Source: Ensifer sp. USDA 6670 | Lineage (GTDB): Bacteria; Pseudomonadota; Alphaproteobacteria; Rhizobiales; Rhizobiaceae | DNA: 58,218 nucleotides | Direction: 5' to 3' | NCBI GenBank assembly: GCA_000421085.1 | Contig: ATWE01000026.1 | Coordinates: 1-58,218 of the forward strand | In this document: positions 34,785-43,605 of the stretch, piece by piece | Numbering within the stretch: position 1 is the first letter of the stretch | Layout: each line of letters opens with the position of its first letter | The notes under the pieces: model-generated | What the model saw: only the letters and a program-made list of their open reading frames with translations | Databases searched by the model: none | What the model was told of the DNA's origin: nothing | Program-made: the position numbers and the translations under genes

Positions 34785-35948
34785 ATGAACATGGAAGCGA
34801 AGTTCGCAGGCATGGACGTCGGCTACGATGTACCGGCTCTTCCCGGAATGAGCGTCGATGAAATCCAGACGCCGTGCCTGATCCTCGATCTCGATGCCCT
34901 CGAACGCAACATCCGCAAGATGGGCGACTATGCCAAGGCCCACAAAATGCGCCACAGGGCACACGGCAAGATGCACAAGTCGGTCGATGTTCTGCGTCTC
35001 CAGCAGGAACTCGGTGGCGCAGTTGGTGTGTGCTGCCAGAAGGTGTCGGAGGCAGAGGTGTTCGTGCGCGGCGGAATCAAGGACGTGCTGGTGTCGAACC
35101 AAGTTCGCGATCCGCTGAAGATCGATCGTCTGGCCCGCCTCACCAAGCAGGATGCACGCATTATCGTTTGCGTCGACGATCTGGCCAATGTCGCAGAACT
35201 GTCGGCAGCGGCACAGAAGCACGGGACAACGCTGGAGTGCTTTGTCGAGATCGATTGCGGTGCTGGCCGATGCGGCGTGACCACGACCGCCGCGGTTGTG
35301 GCGCTTGCCAAAGCCATCGACGGCGCTCCGGGTCTCAGATTCACTGGCATTCAGGCCTATCAAGGCGCCATGCAACATATCGACAACTACCAAGACCGCC
35401 GGGCCAAGCTCGCTCTCGCGATTGCGCAAGTCAAGGAAGCGGTCGCGGCTTTGAAGGCCGAGGGCCTGGAGCCCGAACTGGTCAGCGGCGGCGGGACCGG
35501 AAGCTATTATTTCGAGAGCAATTCCGGTGTGTACAACGAACTGCAGTGCGGTAGCTATGCGTTCATGGATGCCGATTACGGTCGCATCCGTGATCAGGGT
35601 GGCAACAGGATTGATGAAGGCGAATGGGAAAACGCCCTGTTCATTCTTACCAGCGTGATGAGCCACGCGAAGTCGGACAAAGCGATTTGCGACGCCGGAT
35701 TGAAGGCGCAGTCGGTCGATTCCGGACTCCCGTTCGTCTATGGCCGCACTGACGTCAAATACGTGAAATGCTCGGATGAGCATGGCGTCATCGAGGATCC
35801 AAACGGTGTGCTCAAGATCAATGAAAAGCTCCGTTTGGTTCCTGGCCACTGCGACCCGACCTGCAATGTTCACGATTGGTATGTCGGCGTGCGCAACGGC
35901 CGGGTTGAGACGCTGTGGCCGGTCTCGGCCCGTGGCAAGGCCTACTGA
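34785..35948 (+). CDS. bhcC: beta-Hydroxyaspartate aldolase BhcC
   Basis: 387-residue fold-type III (alanine-racemase-like) PLP enzyme of the D-threonine-aldolase family. The likely PLP lysine is K62 in RAHGKMHKS, followed by VCVDDLANVAEL, IDCGAGRCGV and VSGGGTGSY. The C-terminal metal site has PGHCDPTCNVHDWYVG. In the cycle it condenses glycine with a second glyoxylate to 3-hydroxyaspartate. The ATG follows GGGAGAGAAAGAGAG. The H/C-rich tail (PGHCDPT) is the characteristic divalent-metal motif. Confidence 0.92.
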   Translation: MNMEAKFAGMDVGYDVPALPGMSVDEIQTPCLILDLDALERNIRKMGDYAKAHKMRHRAHGKMHKSVDVLRLQQELGGAVGVCCQKVSEAEVFVRGGIKDVLVSNQVRDPLKIDRLARLTKQDARIIVCVDDLANVAELSAAAQKHGTTLECFVEIDCGAGRCGVTTTAAVVALAKAIDGAPGLRFTGIQAYQGAMQHIDNYQDRRAKLALAIAQVKEAVAALKAEGLEPELVSGGGTGSYYFESNSGVYNELQCGSYAFMDADYGRIRDQGGNRIDEGEWENALFILTSVMSHAKSDKAICDAGLKAQSVDSGLPFVYGRTDVKYVKCSDEHGVIEDPNGVLKINEKLRLVPGHCDPTCNVHDWYVGVRNGRVETLWPVSARGKAY

Positions 35949-35982
35949 CCATCAATTGGGCGTGGCCCCACAGGAAGTTACA

Positions 35983-36948
35983 ATGATTATCGTACCGGAA
36001 AATCAGATCGCCGAGCTGATTACTCCCGCTGATTGCCTTGTGGCGGTCGAAGGGGTCTTCGCCTCCATGGCTAAAAGATCAGCCTATAATTTCCCAGTTA
36101 TCCGCGAGGCGATCGGTCATGCGGATGCGCTCTATGGTTTCAAATCGGGCTTCGACCGAGAGAGTCTGGCACTCGGTCTCAAATCCGGTGGTTTCTGGCC
36201 GAACAATGTTCGGGAGGGGCTGGCGAACCATCAATCGACCGTCTTCCTGTTTGATGCCGATACCGGCAGGTGCCGCGCTATCGTTGGTGGCAACCTGCTC
36301 ACCGCACTTCGAACGGCGGCAGCCTCGGCTGTCTCGATCAAGTATCTCGCCCGCAAGGACGCGAAGGTGCTTGGCATGATAGGCGCGGGGCATCAGTCGA
36401 CGTACCAGTTGCGCGCTGCGGTGGAGCAGAGGCCTTTCGAGAAAGTCCTCGCGTGGAATCTGCATCCCGAGATGCTGAGCCGTCTGGAAGGAGTCGCCAG
36501 AGAACTGGAGCTTCCTTTCGAGACCGTCGATCTCGATCGTCTGGGTGCTGAAGCCGACGTCATCATTTCGATCACCTCGTCGTTTGCCCCGATCCTCGAG
36601 GCCTCTCAGGTTCGCCCCGGTACACATCTTGCCTGTATGGGGACGGATACAAAAGGCAAACAGGAGATGGACGCCGAACTTCTCGCTGCAGCAACAGTGT
36701 TCACCGATGAAGTCGCTCAGGCCGTCACCATCGGTGAATGCCAGCACGCGATTGAAAAAGGGCTGATCAGCAGGGACAATATTGTTGAGATTGGTGCTGT
36801 CATCACAGGATGCCACACGGGCCGTTCGTCACCAGAAGAGATCACATTGTTTGACGGGACGGGCGTGGGCCTCCAGGATCTAGCAGTGGCTTCAGCCGCG
36901 GTCGAGCTCGCGCTCTCCAAAGGGACAGCGATCGAGGTGGATTTCTGA
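35983..36948 (+). CDS. bhcD: Iminosuccinate reductase BhcD
   Basis: 321-residue ornithine-cyclodeaminase/mu-crystallin family enzyme. The nucleotide fold has LGMIGAGHQSTYQLRAAV, preceded by GGNLLTALRTAAASAVSIKYLA, and followed by ACMGTDTKGKQEMD. It reduces iminosuccinate to L-aspartate, which regenerates the amino donor for BhcA. The ATG at 35983 with AGGAAG nine bases upstream fits the family start, although the frame is open from 35776 inside bhcC. Confidence 0.9.
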   Translation: MIIVPENQIAELITPADCLVAVEGVFASMAKRSAYNFPVIREAIGHADALYGFKSGFDRESLALGLKSGGFWPNNVREGLANHQSTVFLFDADTGRCRAIVGGNLLTALRTAAASAVSIKYLARKDAKVLGMIGAGHQSTYQLRAAVEQRPFEKVLAWNLHPEMLSRLEGVARELELPFETVDLDRLGAEADVIISITSSFAPILEASQVRPGTHLACMGTDTKGKQEMDAELLAAATVFTDEVAQAVTIGECQHAIEKGLISRDNIVEIGAVITGCHTGRSSPEEITLFDGTGVGLQDLAVASAAVELALSKGTAIEVDF

Positions 36949-36975
36949 CACGCAATCTGGAGGCACACTCAGCCG

Positions 36976-36994
36976 GTCACCCGGCGCGGGTGAC
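36976..36994 (+). terminator. Hairpin after bhcD, possible terminator
   Basis: GTCACCC and GGGTGAC form a perfect 7-base stem with a 5-base loop, 27 bases after the bhcD stop. There is no T-tract, so termination would not be strongly intrinsic. Confidence 0.4.
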
Positions 36995-37047
36995 AGATGA
37001 TTCACGAATTATCTCGCTACCCACATTGAGCTTGAGAAGCCGGTCGG

Positions 37048-38073
37048 ATGACACTGAAGAGGGGACGAGATGTGGTTCGCTACCTGGAACGGCTGCGGAT
37101 AGAGACGTCCCGGACCTGCGGCATCATGCAAGGGGTGCTGAGGGCAGCCCGTAGATTCCAGCGGAAGGTCGTCTTCGCGGAGGGAGAGGAACTGCGGGTT
37201 CTGCATGCCGTGCGAGCGGTTCTCGACGAAGGTTGCGCATTACCCGCTGTCGTGGGTAGGACCGAACGGATTGCAGAGATAATTCACGGCGCTGATCTTA
37301 AGTTGCTGCCTGGAACTGATTTCGAGATCGTAGAGCCTCAGGATAATTACGAGTTTCGGGATCAATGGTTGGCGCACCGCATCGCGCAAGAGAACGGCTG
37401 GGAGCCTCCTGATCGCCCCAGTTATTTAATGCAGGCTCGTTCCACGGCAGTAGCGGCTCGCCTTGTAAGTTCCGGCAAAGCTGACAGTATGATTTGTGGA
37501 ATCTCCGGCCAATACAACTGGCATCTCGCTCAAGTGAAAGCCATTCTTGTTTCATCTCGTCGGCGTGTAATTGGCGCACTGTCGGTAATGATGCTGGATG
37601 GTGGCCCGCTTTTTCTTGCTGACGTGTTTGTTAATAGCGCTCCCACACCACACGAACTGGCCGAGATCGCCCTCGCTTCTGCGCGTCACGTTCGCCGTTT
37701 CGGGCTCGAACCGACGGTCGCGCTGTGCGCGAATACTCAGAATTGTGAGTCGGCCGGCAGCCCGCAAACTATAATGTCCGCTGCGCGCGAGATACTTGGT
37801 TCGCGGGCGACGTCATTCGCTACTTTGGGGCCGATGTGCATCGATGCCGCTTTGGCTGGCGGCTCAAAAATGGCCAACGTGATTATTTTTGCCAGTGCAG
37901 AGGCTGCGGCGGCAACTCGGGGTATCCTACTGAGAGTCTCGGGAGGGGTGGAGGTGGGTCCGATCTTGATGGGCATGGCCAATCAGGCGCACATCGTAAC
38001 GCCATCAATTACATCAAGGGGTCTCCTTAACATCGCAGCGTTGGCGGGGGCCCCTGTTTCCAGCTGTGCATGA
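37048..38073 (+). CDS. Phosphotransacetylase-like domain protein (MaeB C-terminal type, no malic domain)
   Basis: 341 residues resembling the phosphate acetyltransferase-like C-terminal half of long NADP-malic enzymes (MaeB/Tme): [24 protein letters not shown], the [16 protein letters not shown] stretch, [70 protein letters not shown]. The N-terminal malic domain is absent, and residues 1-35 resemble only the inter-domain linker. The segment before [11 protein letters not shown] looks shorter than usual. It may be a truncated malic enzyme or a stand-alone domain. The start is uncertain (an internal ATG at 37126 is possible). It lies 99 bases after bhcD and could be read through from that operon. 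Confidence 0.65.
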   Translation: MTLKRGRDVVRYLERLRIETSRTCGIMQGVLRAARRFQRKVVFAEGEELRVLHAVRAVLDEGCALPAVVGRTERIAEIIHGADLKLLPGTDFEIVEPQDNYEFRDQWLAHRIAQENGWEPPDRPSYLMQARSTAVAARLVSSGKADSMICGISGQYNWHLAQVKAILVSSRRRVIGALSVMMLDGGPLFLADVFVNSAPTPHELAEIALASARHVRRFGLEPTVALCANTQNCESAGSPQTIMSAAREILGSRATSFATLGPMCIDAALAGGSKMANVIIFASAEAAAATRGILLRVSGGVEVGPILMGMANQAHIVTPSITSRGLLNIAALAGAPVSSCA

Positions 38074-38164
38074 GGCTGGTATCAATTATGGGGCGGGAAA
38101 AATGCCTCTGATCGCTCCAGTGATCCCGGCTCGGCTGAGTGCCACGTACGATGAAGGAAAACAC

Positions 38165-39121
38165 ATGGTAACGGTTTTCGACGCCGTCTCGGATCGGGCG
38201 CAGCGTGTTCGCCACCCGGAAAAGGCCCACCGGCCCGACACCGAGGTCCTGCGCAAGCCGGACTGGATCCGTGTGAAGGCACCGACCTCGAAGGGGTACC
38301 AGGAGACCCGCTCGATCGTGAAGAGCCACAAGCTCGTGACGGTCTGCGAGGAAGCCGGATGCCCGAACATCGGCGAGTGCTGGGACAAGAAGCACGCAAC
38401 GTTCATGATCATGGGCGAGATCTGCACGCGTGCGTGTGCCTTCTGCAACGTCGCGACCGGCAAGCCCAATGCCCTCAACAAAAAAGTCGCCAAGGCGGTG
38501 AAGCAGATGGGCCTGAGCCACGTCGTCATCACCTCCGTCGACCGCGACGACCTCGACGATGGCGGCGCCGAGCATTTCGAGAAGGTCATCTTCGCGATCC
38601 GGGACGCCTCGCCGGAAACCACGATCGAAATCCTGACACCCGATTTCCTGCGCAAGCCCGGCGCGCTGGAGCGTGTCGTGGCCGCAAAGCCGGACGTCTT
38701 CAACCACAACCTGGAAACGGTTCCGTCCAACTACCTGACGGTCCGACCGGGCGCGCGCTACTTCCATTCGATCCGGCTTCTGCAGCGCGTGAAGGAACTC
38801 GACCCCACCATGTTCACCAAGTCGGGCATCATGGTCGGCCTCGGCGAGGAGCGCAACGAAGTGCTGCAGCTGATGGACGACCTGCGTACCGCCGATGTGG
38901 ATTTCCTGACGATCGGCCAATATCTGCAGCCGAGCCGCAAGCATCACAAGGTCGAGAAATTCGTCACTCCGGAAGAATTCAAATCCTACGAGACGGTCGC
39001 CTACACCAAGGGCTTCCTGATGGTTTCTTCAAGCCCGCTCACCCGCTCGTCGCACCATGCCGGCGATGATTTCGCAAGGCTGAAGGCGGCGCGGGAGAAG
39101 AAGCTCCTGGCCGCAGGATAG
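38165..39121 (+). CDS. lipA: Lipoyl synthase
   Basis: 318-residue radical SAM enzyme that inserts two sulfurs into octanoyl-lysine on lipoyl domains. The radical SAM motif is [13 protein letters not shown], and the N-terminal auxiliary-cluster cysteines lie in [21 protein letters not shown] and [12 protein letters not shown] complete the family. The ATG at 38165 after GAAGGAAA begins [19 protein letters not shown], as in rhizobial LipA; the frame is open from 38066. LipA is normally a chromosomal housekeeping gene next to a cyclase-like partner. Here it stands alone among accessory genes, probably a second copy, which might support AcoC or a glycine-cleavage H protein. Confidence 0.93.
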   Translation: MVTVFDAVSDRAQRVRHPEKAHRPDTEVLRKPDWIRVKAPTSKGYQETRSIVKSHKLVTVCEEAGCPNIGECWDKKHATFMIMGEICTRACAFCNVATGKPNALNKKVAKAVKQMGLSHVVITSVDRDDLDDGGAEHFEKVIFAIRDASPETTIEILTPDFLRKPGALERVVAAKPDVFNHNLETVPSNYLTVRPGARYFHSIRLLQRVKELDPTMFTKSGIMVGLGEERNEVLQLMDDLRTADVDFLTIGQYLQPSRKHHKVEKFVTPEEFKSYETVAYTKGFLMVSSSPLTRSSHHAGDDFARLKAAREKKLLAAG

Positions 39122-39306
39122 TTTGGCAGCCTCGACTGGGGCATCCCTGAGTGTGAGCGGGATGCATGCTGTCATTGCCATGGCAATGGTCGAGCAGAAT
39201 CATCCCGTACCCGTAGGCGACGGCATCTCCTCAATCCGTCAGCGCGCACCGGCATGCGGCAATTCGCGCTGCGAGGCTGAAGACGAACTCCGCGTTTCAG
39301 ATGCAT

Positions 39307-40311
39307 CTATTCCTGCAGCAGGTAGCGGATCTCTCCAGTGCCGCCGAGCGCTACCGGGGCCGGTGACCGGAGGCGCCGAAAGCGTTCGGATTTGTCTGCA
39401 AGGATACCGCCTACGATCGCTGGGAGGCTGCTAGGACGCTTCAAGGCGTAGCCGATGGCACTCCTAAAACCGTTCTGATTTTTGAGGTCGAGAAAATGCC
39501 GCAATTCGTAACGGTCTCGAACATGGCGTTCGTGCCGACGCAACGCAGCCTCGGCGGCGCTGCCCAGCCGGGCTTCGGCAAGCATTGCCCGGTCAGCCTC
39601 GCATAGGCGCTTCAGATCGGTTGTACGATGGCTGCCGCTCAGCGAGTTGCCGCGCACGACGGCAGCGTATCCGCAGCTTCTGATGACCTTGTAGCGCGCG
39701 CCCTTTGCCAGCGCCCGGGCATAAAGATTGTAGTCTTCGCCGAGGCGCAGCGTCTCGTCGTAACGAAGCCCGTGCTCGTCGAGGAAGGCCCGTCGCATAA
39801 TAGGCTTCAGGAAGCCAATTTCGCCGCGGCGGGCGCCGCGCCGCGAGATGTTCCCGTCCACAAAACCAGCAAGATCAATGAGGCGTGGACTCGGCGTGAA
39901 CTGCTCAACCGCAGCAACCGCGCTCGCCGCTCGCCCGGCATCGATGAAGGCGATGTTGTCCGCGATAAAGTCCCAACCATCCTCCGAAAGCAGTTGCCGC
40001 AGCCGGCCGGGAAGGAAGAAATCGTCCGCATCCAATAGCGCGAGAAGGGGGGATTGTGAGATCGAAATTGCATGATTGCGAGCTGCAGACGGTCCGCGGT
40101 TCGCTTCGAAGCGAACGATAACCAGCCGCCCCGTCCCATCATCAGCAGCGCTCGCCACCGCCGCGGTATTGTCGCTTGAACCATCATCAACGACGACGAT
40201 TTCCGATGCTTCGGGCTCTGCAAGTGCGGAGGCGATCGCTCTTGCGATCGTATCAGCGGCATTCTTTGCTGCAATGATAATGCAGACGCCTTTTGGCTCG
40301 GCTGCGGTCAT
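39307..40311 (-). CDS. Family 2 glycosyltransferase, ExoU-like
   Basis: 334-residue GT-A fold glycosyltransferase. Opening VCIIIAAKNAADTIARAIASAL, then EIVVVDDGSSDNTAAVA, the DxD motif in LLDADDFFLPGRL, and the acceptor-side GLRYDETLRLGEDYNLYARAL with catalytic ED. The whole C-terminal half resembles ExoU of rhizobial succinoglycan synthesis, as far as I recall that protein. The ATG at 40311 fits the fold start, while the frame is open to 40464. No other exopolysaccharide gene is nearby, so it is an orphan or relocated copy. It converges on lipA. Confidence 0.8.
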   Translation of the reverse strand: MTAAEPKGVCIIIAAKNAADTIARAIASALAEPEASEIVVVDDGSSDNTAAVASAADDGTGRLVIVRFEANRGPSAARNHAISISQSPLLALLDADDFFLPGRLRQLLSEDGWDFIADNIAFIDAGRAASAVAAVEQFTPSPRLIDLAGFVDGNISRRGARRGEIGFLKPIMRRAFLDEHGLRYDETLRLGEDYNLYARALAKGARYKVIRSCGYAAVVRGNSLSGSHRTTDLKRLCEADRAMLAEARLGSAAEAALRRHERHVRDRYELRHFLDLKNQNGFRSAIGYALKRPSSLPAIVGGILADKSERFRRLRSPAPVALGGTGEIRYLLQE

Positions 40312-41172
40312 AAGGGGCTCCAGCTTCCAATCGAGTTGATCTGTCGCGAAGAGTTCGACCAGACGCCTCCGCAGGATTGCAACTAGCGAGGAGCGCAACG
40401 ATGATCTAGGCACGTCTGGTCTCACGCGCGGAGGGACAATGACACTGGATCTTGTCGTAAACACGTCAAAGGCAACTACTTTGCGAGGTACTAAACCGAC
40501 CGCTACTAATCGCCCAAGACCGGCTGATTTGGGGTCGTCCGGTAGTCATGACGGGCCTAAGGGGTGCCTCTAGGTTGGACCTGCCGTTTTTGAGGTCATT
40601 TGATTGACTTCTGCGCACACGCGTCGATCACCCACTTTACAAGTAAGCGCCTCGTCGACCCCCGCCGGCAAGCAGTACTCGGATCGCTCCGTGATGGGTA
40701 GACCGCCGTCAAGTCGTGAGCATTCTTTTCCCAAGTTCGAAGTAGCGCAGGTGTCCGCGCGCGTCGTCCCTCACGTCTCCATCGCCACGATCACCTTCGG
40801 CGAGCTTTACGCCAGCGCCCCAGACACGATCCCCCGCTAAAGTGAGCGAGATAAGCGCCCATTCCGAGCTGCCCTTCGGCCCAACCAGCCGCTCAAATAC
40901 GGCGGGATTGAGCGTCCAATTTTCGGCACTGTCCTGGGGAAGCTCGGACTAGGCAGTCTTCCCCCGCGGCAGCAGATGAGGTTCGGAGGCAAGTGGCTAG
41001 TGTTGGAAAAATTATATTGAATGTAAAAAAAATTTGACATAGCATCCGTGTCGTTCGCATGGGGAAAACATATGAACAGCCACGCGAACGGAGAACAATC
41101 CAGCAAGCCGTTGAGGACGTTCCAAGCTTAGGCATGGACGAGGGTAGGCTTGTGTGCGAGGGAGAATGGCAC
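40312..41172. other. Long gene-poor stretch between glycosyltransferase and NCS1 permease
   Basis: About 860 bp. Short open frames (for example 40604-40840 plus and 40837-41106 minus) show no family similarity and are likely noise or debris. From about 40990 to 41040 the sequence turns AT-rich and holds TTGACA (41034-41039) and TTGAATGT (41018-41025). The latter partly matches the operator-like elements at 43548 and 51557. Confidence 0.45.
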
Positions 41173-42642
41173 ATGCAAATACAAACTACGCTCGACGAAA
41201 AGGGGGGAAGAACGCAAAGTGCTCTTTCCATCGAAAGTCGCTCTATCGACTATGTTCCACTTTCTGAACGGCACGGCCGCCTATCCGACCAGGCGACAAT
41301 TTGGTTTGCGGGAAGTGCGCAGCTGTTAAGCCTCGCGACAGGAGCTATCGGAATCTCTCTTGGGCTGAACTTGGTCTGGACACTGGTCGGGCTCCTTGTC
41401 GGTACCGTCCTGGGCACAATCCCAGTTGCTGCCCATGCGAGTCAAGGACCTCACCTCGGGCTCCCGCAGATGGTTCAGACACGACCACAGTTCGGGCGTT
41501 ACGGGGCTATCTTTATCTGGTTGGTCGCTGTGATGGTCTATTGGGGCTATGTGGTCCTCAACGTGAACCTGATGGGTGCAACCGCCGAACAGCTTGGAAT
41601 GAGTTCTTTCACCCTGTCAGGCGTCGTACTTGGGCTGTTGTCGATTGTTTTTGCAATCTTTGGTTACAATTGGCTGCATGTTGGTCAACGATACACCTCG
41701 ATTATCCTGATTGCGGTACTTGCTGTATTTGTTTGGGGCATTTCCCGGCAAGTCGGCCTGGCACCTGAGCAGGTTACATTCTCCGGCAGCTTTCAGTTCA
41801 CGCCCTTTTTGATGGTTGTTTCTGCATCTCTGGCTTACCAGCTTTCTTGGGCGTTCTTTGTATCGGACTATTCAAGGTACATGCCGCCAACGACAAGCCA
41901 TCGCTCGATCATTCTCTATACGGCAGTCGGCGCGGGTGCAGGCGTTTTCGCAATGGAGGCAGTTGGCGCTATTGCTGCAGCCTTTTTCCCAAAGGACGGG
42001 TTGACCGTAGCGCTGCAGCAATCTGGCGACCTGATCATGCCGGGCTTCGGCGCGGTTCTTCTCGTCGCGGGCGGCATTGCGCTATTGATATTCAATGGCA
42101 TGTGCGTCTACGGCGGCGCGCTCACGTTAATCACGGCCATGGACAGCGTTGTACCTACTTTCCCCACAAGGGGTCTGCGCGTGAAGACGATTGCCATGAT
42201 CGGTATCACGGCAGCTACCGTTGGTGTACTGCTTCCCGCCGATTTCATAAACACAACATTCTACACGATTCTTGCCGTCCTCGCCTATCTCATGGCGCCG
42301 TGGACGGCGGTCAACCTTGTAGATTATTTCGTGGTTCGCAAAGGAAAATACTCGATAACTGAGATTTTTAATCCCAGGGGCATCTACGGCTATTGGAACT
42401 GGCGTGGGATACTGGCCTACACACTGTCGTTTGTGGCCATGATCCCGTTCATGTACCTCTCATTCTATCAAGGACCAGCCGCCGTCTACTTTGGAGGTGT
42501 CGACTACGCGTTCTTCGTTGGTATCCCGGTTGGAGCAGTTCTATACTGGCTATTCTGCTTGAATCTCGACCTGAAACACGAACTCGCAACTATCGACGTT
42601 GCTGACAGGCACCTCGATGCTATGGCGAAACCTGTCGTTTAG
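41173..42642 (+). CDS. NCS1 family permease (cytosine/purine/allantoin type)
   Basis: 489-residue twelve-helix transporter of the nucleobase-cation symporter 1 family. Typical features are PLSERHGRLSDQATIWFAGSAQLLSLATGAIG at the first helix, a YWGYVVLNVNLMGA helix, the SDYSRYMPP motif near residue 250 and LAYLMAPWTAVNLVDYFVVRKGKYSITEIFNP. It imports a nucleobase, hydantoin, thiamine-like or related ring compound. The ATG at 41173 has GAGGGAG about nine bases ahead; the frame is open from 41059. The substrate is not readable from sequence. Confidence 0.88.
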   Translation: MQIQTTLDEKGGRTQSALSIESRSIDYVPLSERHGRLSDQATIWFAGSAQLLSLATGAIGISLGLNLVWTLVGLLVGTVLGTIPVAAHASQGPHLGLPQMVQTRPQFGRYGAIFIWLVAVMVYWGYVVLNVNLMGATAEQLGMSSFTLSGVVLGLLSIVFAIFGYNWLHVGQRYTSIILIAVLAVFVWGISRQVGLAPEQVTFSGSFQFTPFLMVVSASLAYQLSWAFFVSDYSRYMPPTTSHRSIILYTAVGAGAGVFAMEAVGAIAAAFFPKDGLTVALQQSGDLIMPGFGAVLLVAGGIALLIFNGMCVYGGALTLITAMDSVVPTFPTRGLRVKTIAMIGITAATVGVLLPADFINTTFYTILAVLAYLMAPWTAVNLVDYFVVRKGKYSITEIFNPRGIYGYWNWRGILAYTLSFVAMIPFMYLSFYQGPAAVYFGGVDYAFFVGIPVGAVLYWLFCLNLDLKHELATIDVADRHLDAMAKPVV

Positions 42643-42691
42643 GTCCCAAGAAGACCTCAGCGGGCGGCCCTCATTTGGAATCCACTGTGTG

Positions 42692-42719
42692 AGCATGTGG
42701 CTCAATTGAGCCACATGCT
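42692..42719. terminator. 28-bp perfect palindrome, bidirectional terminator candidate
   Basis: AGCATGTGGCTCAA and TTGAGCCACATGCT are exact reverse complements with no spacer. It lies between the convergent NCS1 and XRE genes, 50 bases after the former, and is followed by TCGCGTTTTC. Position and symmetry fit a shared terminator. Confidence 0.65.
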
Positions 42720-42854
42720 TCGCGTTTTCAGCAGACCGTACCTACATGGCCGGTGGCAGTCTCATGGGTGAGATCAATGTCACCCTCCACCTGAGGGCGC
42801 ACAGGATCTGCCGATAATCAAACATAATGGGCTAGTGAGTGCGGACGCTTCAGG

Positions 42855-43484
42855 TCATATCATTGGCGGCGTGACAGCACACGCTACAACAGCGGTCGTC
42901 GTTCCAATGTTCTTGAGCCGATACGGTTCAGGCCCGAGAAGTTGAAAGCCTCCGCCCGACTCGATTTTTCGAACGCCTTCGCTGGTTTCCAGCTCAACCG
43001 TTCCCTCAAGAATGATCGCGGCGGTCTCCCCGTCGTGAGTGATTGCCGTTTCCCCGGTGTCCGTGCCGGGGGCATAGTGTTCTATGAACATCTGAAGCTT
43101 TTTGTCTCGCCGTTCCCCGCCGAGGACGCGCATATCAACTTCTCCGCGTGATATCACGGCCAGATCTTCAGCGCTGTAGCAAAGGACATTCTGCTTCGAC
43201 ACCGGCAGGGCGAAAAAATCCGCCATTGAGATCGGGATTGCGTTGAGAATTTTGTGCAACGAAGCCAGCGATGGAGCGTGTGACTCCTGCTCAATCAACG
43301 AGACCGTCGAATTCGTGACCTTTGCCCGCTTGGCGAGCTCGCGCTGGGACAGACCGGCCTGCTCCCGAACCACCTTCAAACGCGCACCGACCGCAAGCTC
43401 GTTTGCCTCACTCTTTGGTTGCGGCTTGGCGGCCGTCGTTTCTTCGCTCTCCGAGCGACCTCTAGCGACCTTACGTGCCTTCAC
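42855..43484 (-). CDS. XRE family regulator with C-terminal cupin sensor domain
   Basis: 209 residues. A lysine/arginine-rich leader precedes the HTH at about 30-85 (VGARLKVVREQAGLSQRELAKRAKVTNSTVSLIEQ). The cupin sensor at about 140-205 carries HYAPGTDTGETAITHDGE and GGGFQLLGPEPYRLKNIGT. This architecture (HTH_3 plus Cupin_2) includes PuuR, the putrescine-utilisation repressor. It follows the seven-gene minus-strand array and is the obvious local regulator for it. A motif in its own promoter (43548-43561) recurs in the divergent gap at 51557. Confidence 0.9.
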   Translation of the reverse strand: MKARKVARGRSESEETTAAKPQPKSEANELAVGARLKVVREQAGLSQRELAKRAKVTNSTVSLIEQESHAPSLASLHKILNAIPISMADFFALPVSKQNVLCYSAEDLAVISRGEVDMRVLGGERRDKKLQMFIEHYAPGTDTGETAITHDGETAAIILEGTVELETSEGVRKIESGGGFQLLGPEPYRLKNIGTTTAVVACAVTPPMI

Positions 43485-43547
43485 AAGTGTTCTCCGCTTC
43501 TATCTATTCACGAGAGTCCCTATATAAGGTTGCGACGGCGAAAAAAA

Positions 43548-43561
43548 GTTGAGTGTTCAAA
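43548..43561 (-). promoter_or_regulatory. Operator-like element upstream of the XRE-cupin gene
   Basis: Read on the minus strand it is TTTGAACACTCAAC, matching TTCGAACATTCAAC at 51557-51570 at 12 of 14 positions. It lies 64 bases before the regulator start, a natural place for an autoregulatory site. Confidence 0.5.
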
Positions 43562-43605
43562 AAATCGATCGTTGGGGGGTGCGATCAGAATTCCGCTCAT
43601 CGTGA

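Noticed and set aside
34578..35873. 431-residue open frame on the minus strand opposite bhcC
   Set aside because: Antisense shadow of BhcC/BhcB with no recognisable domain and no ribosome-binding site.
40604..41106. Two short frames in the gap before the NCS1 gene
   Set aside because: No ribosome-binding sites, no family similarity and unusual composition; treated as gene debris or noise.
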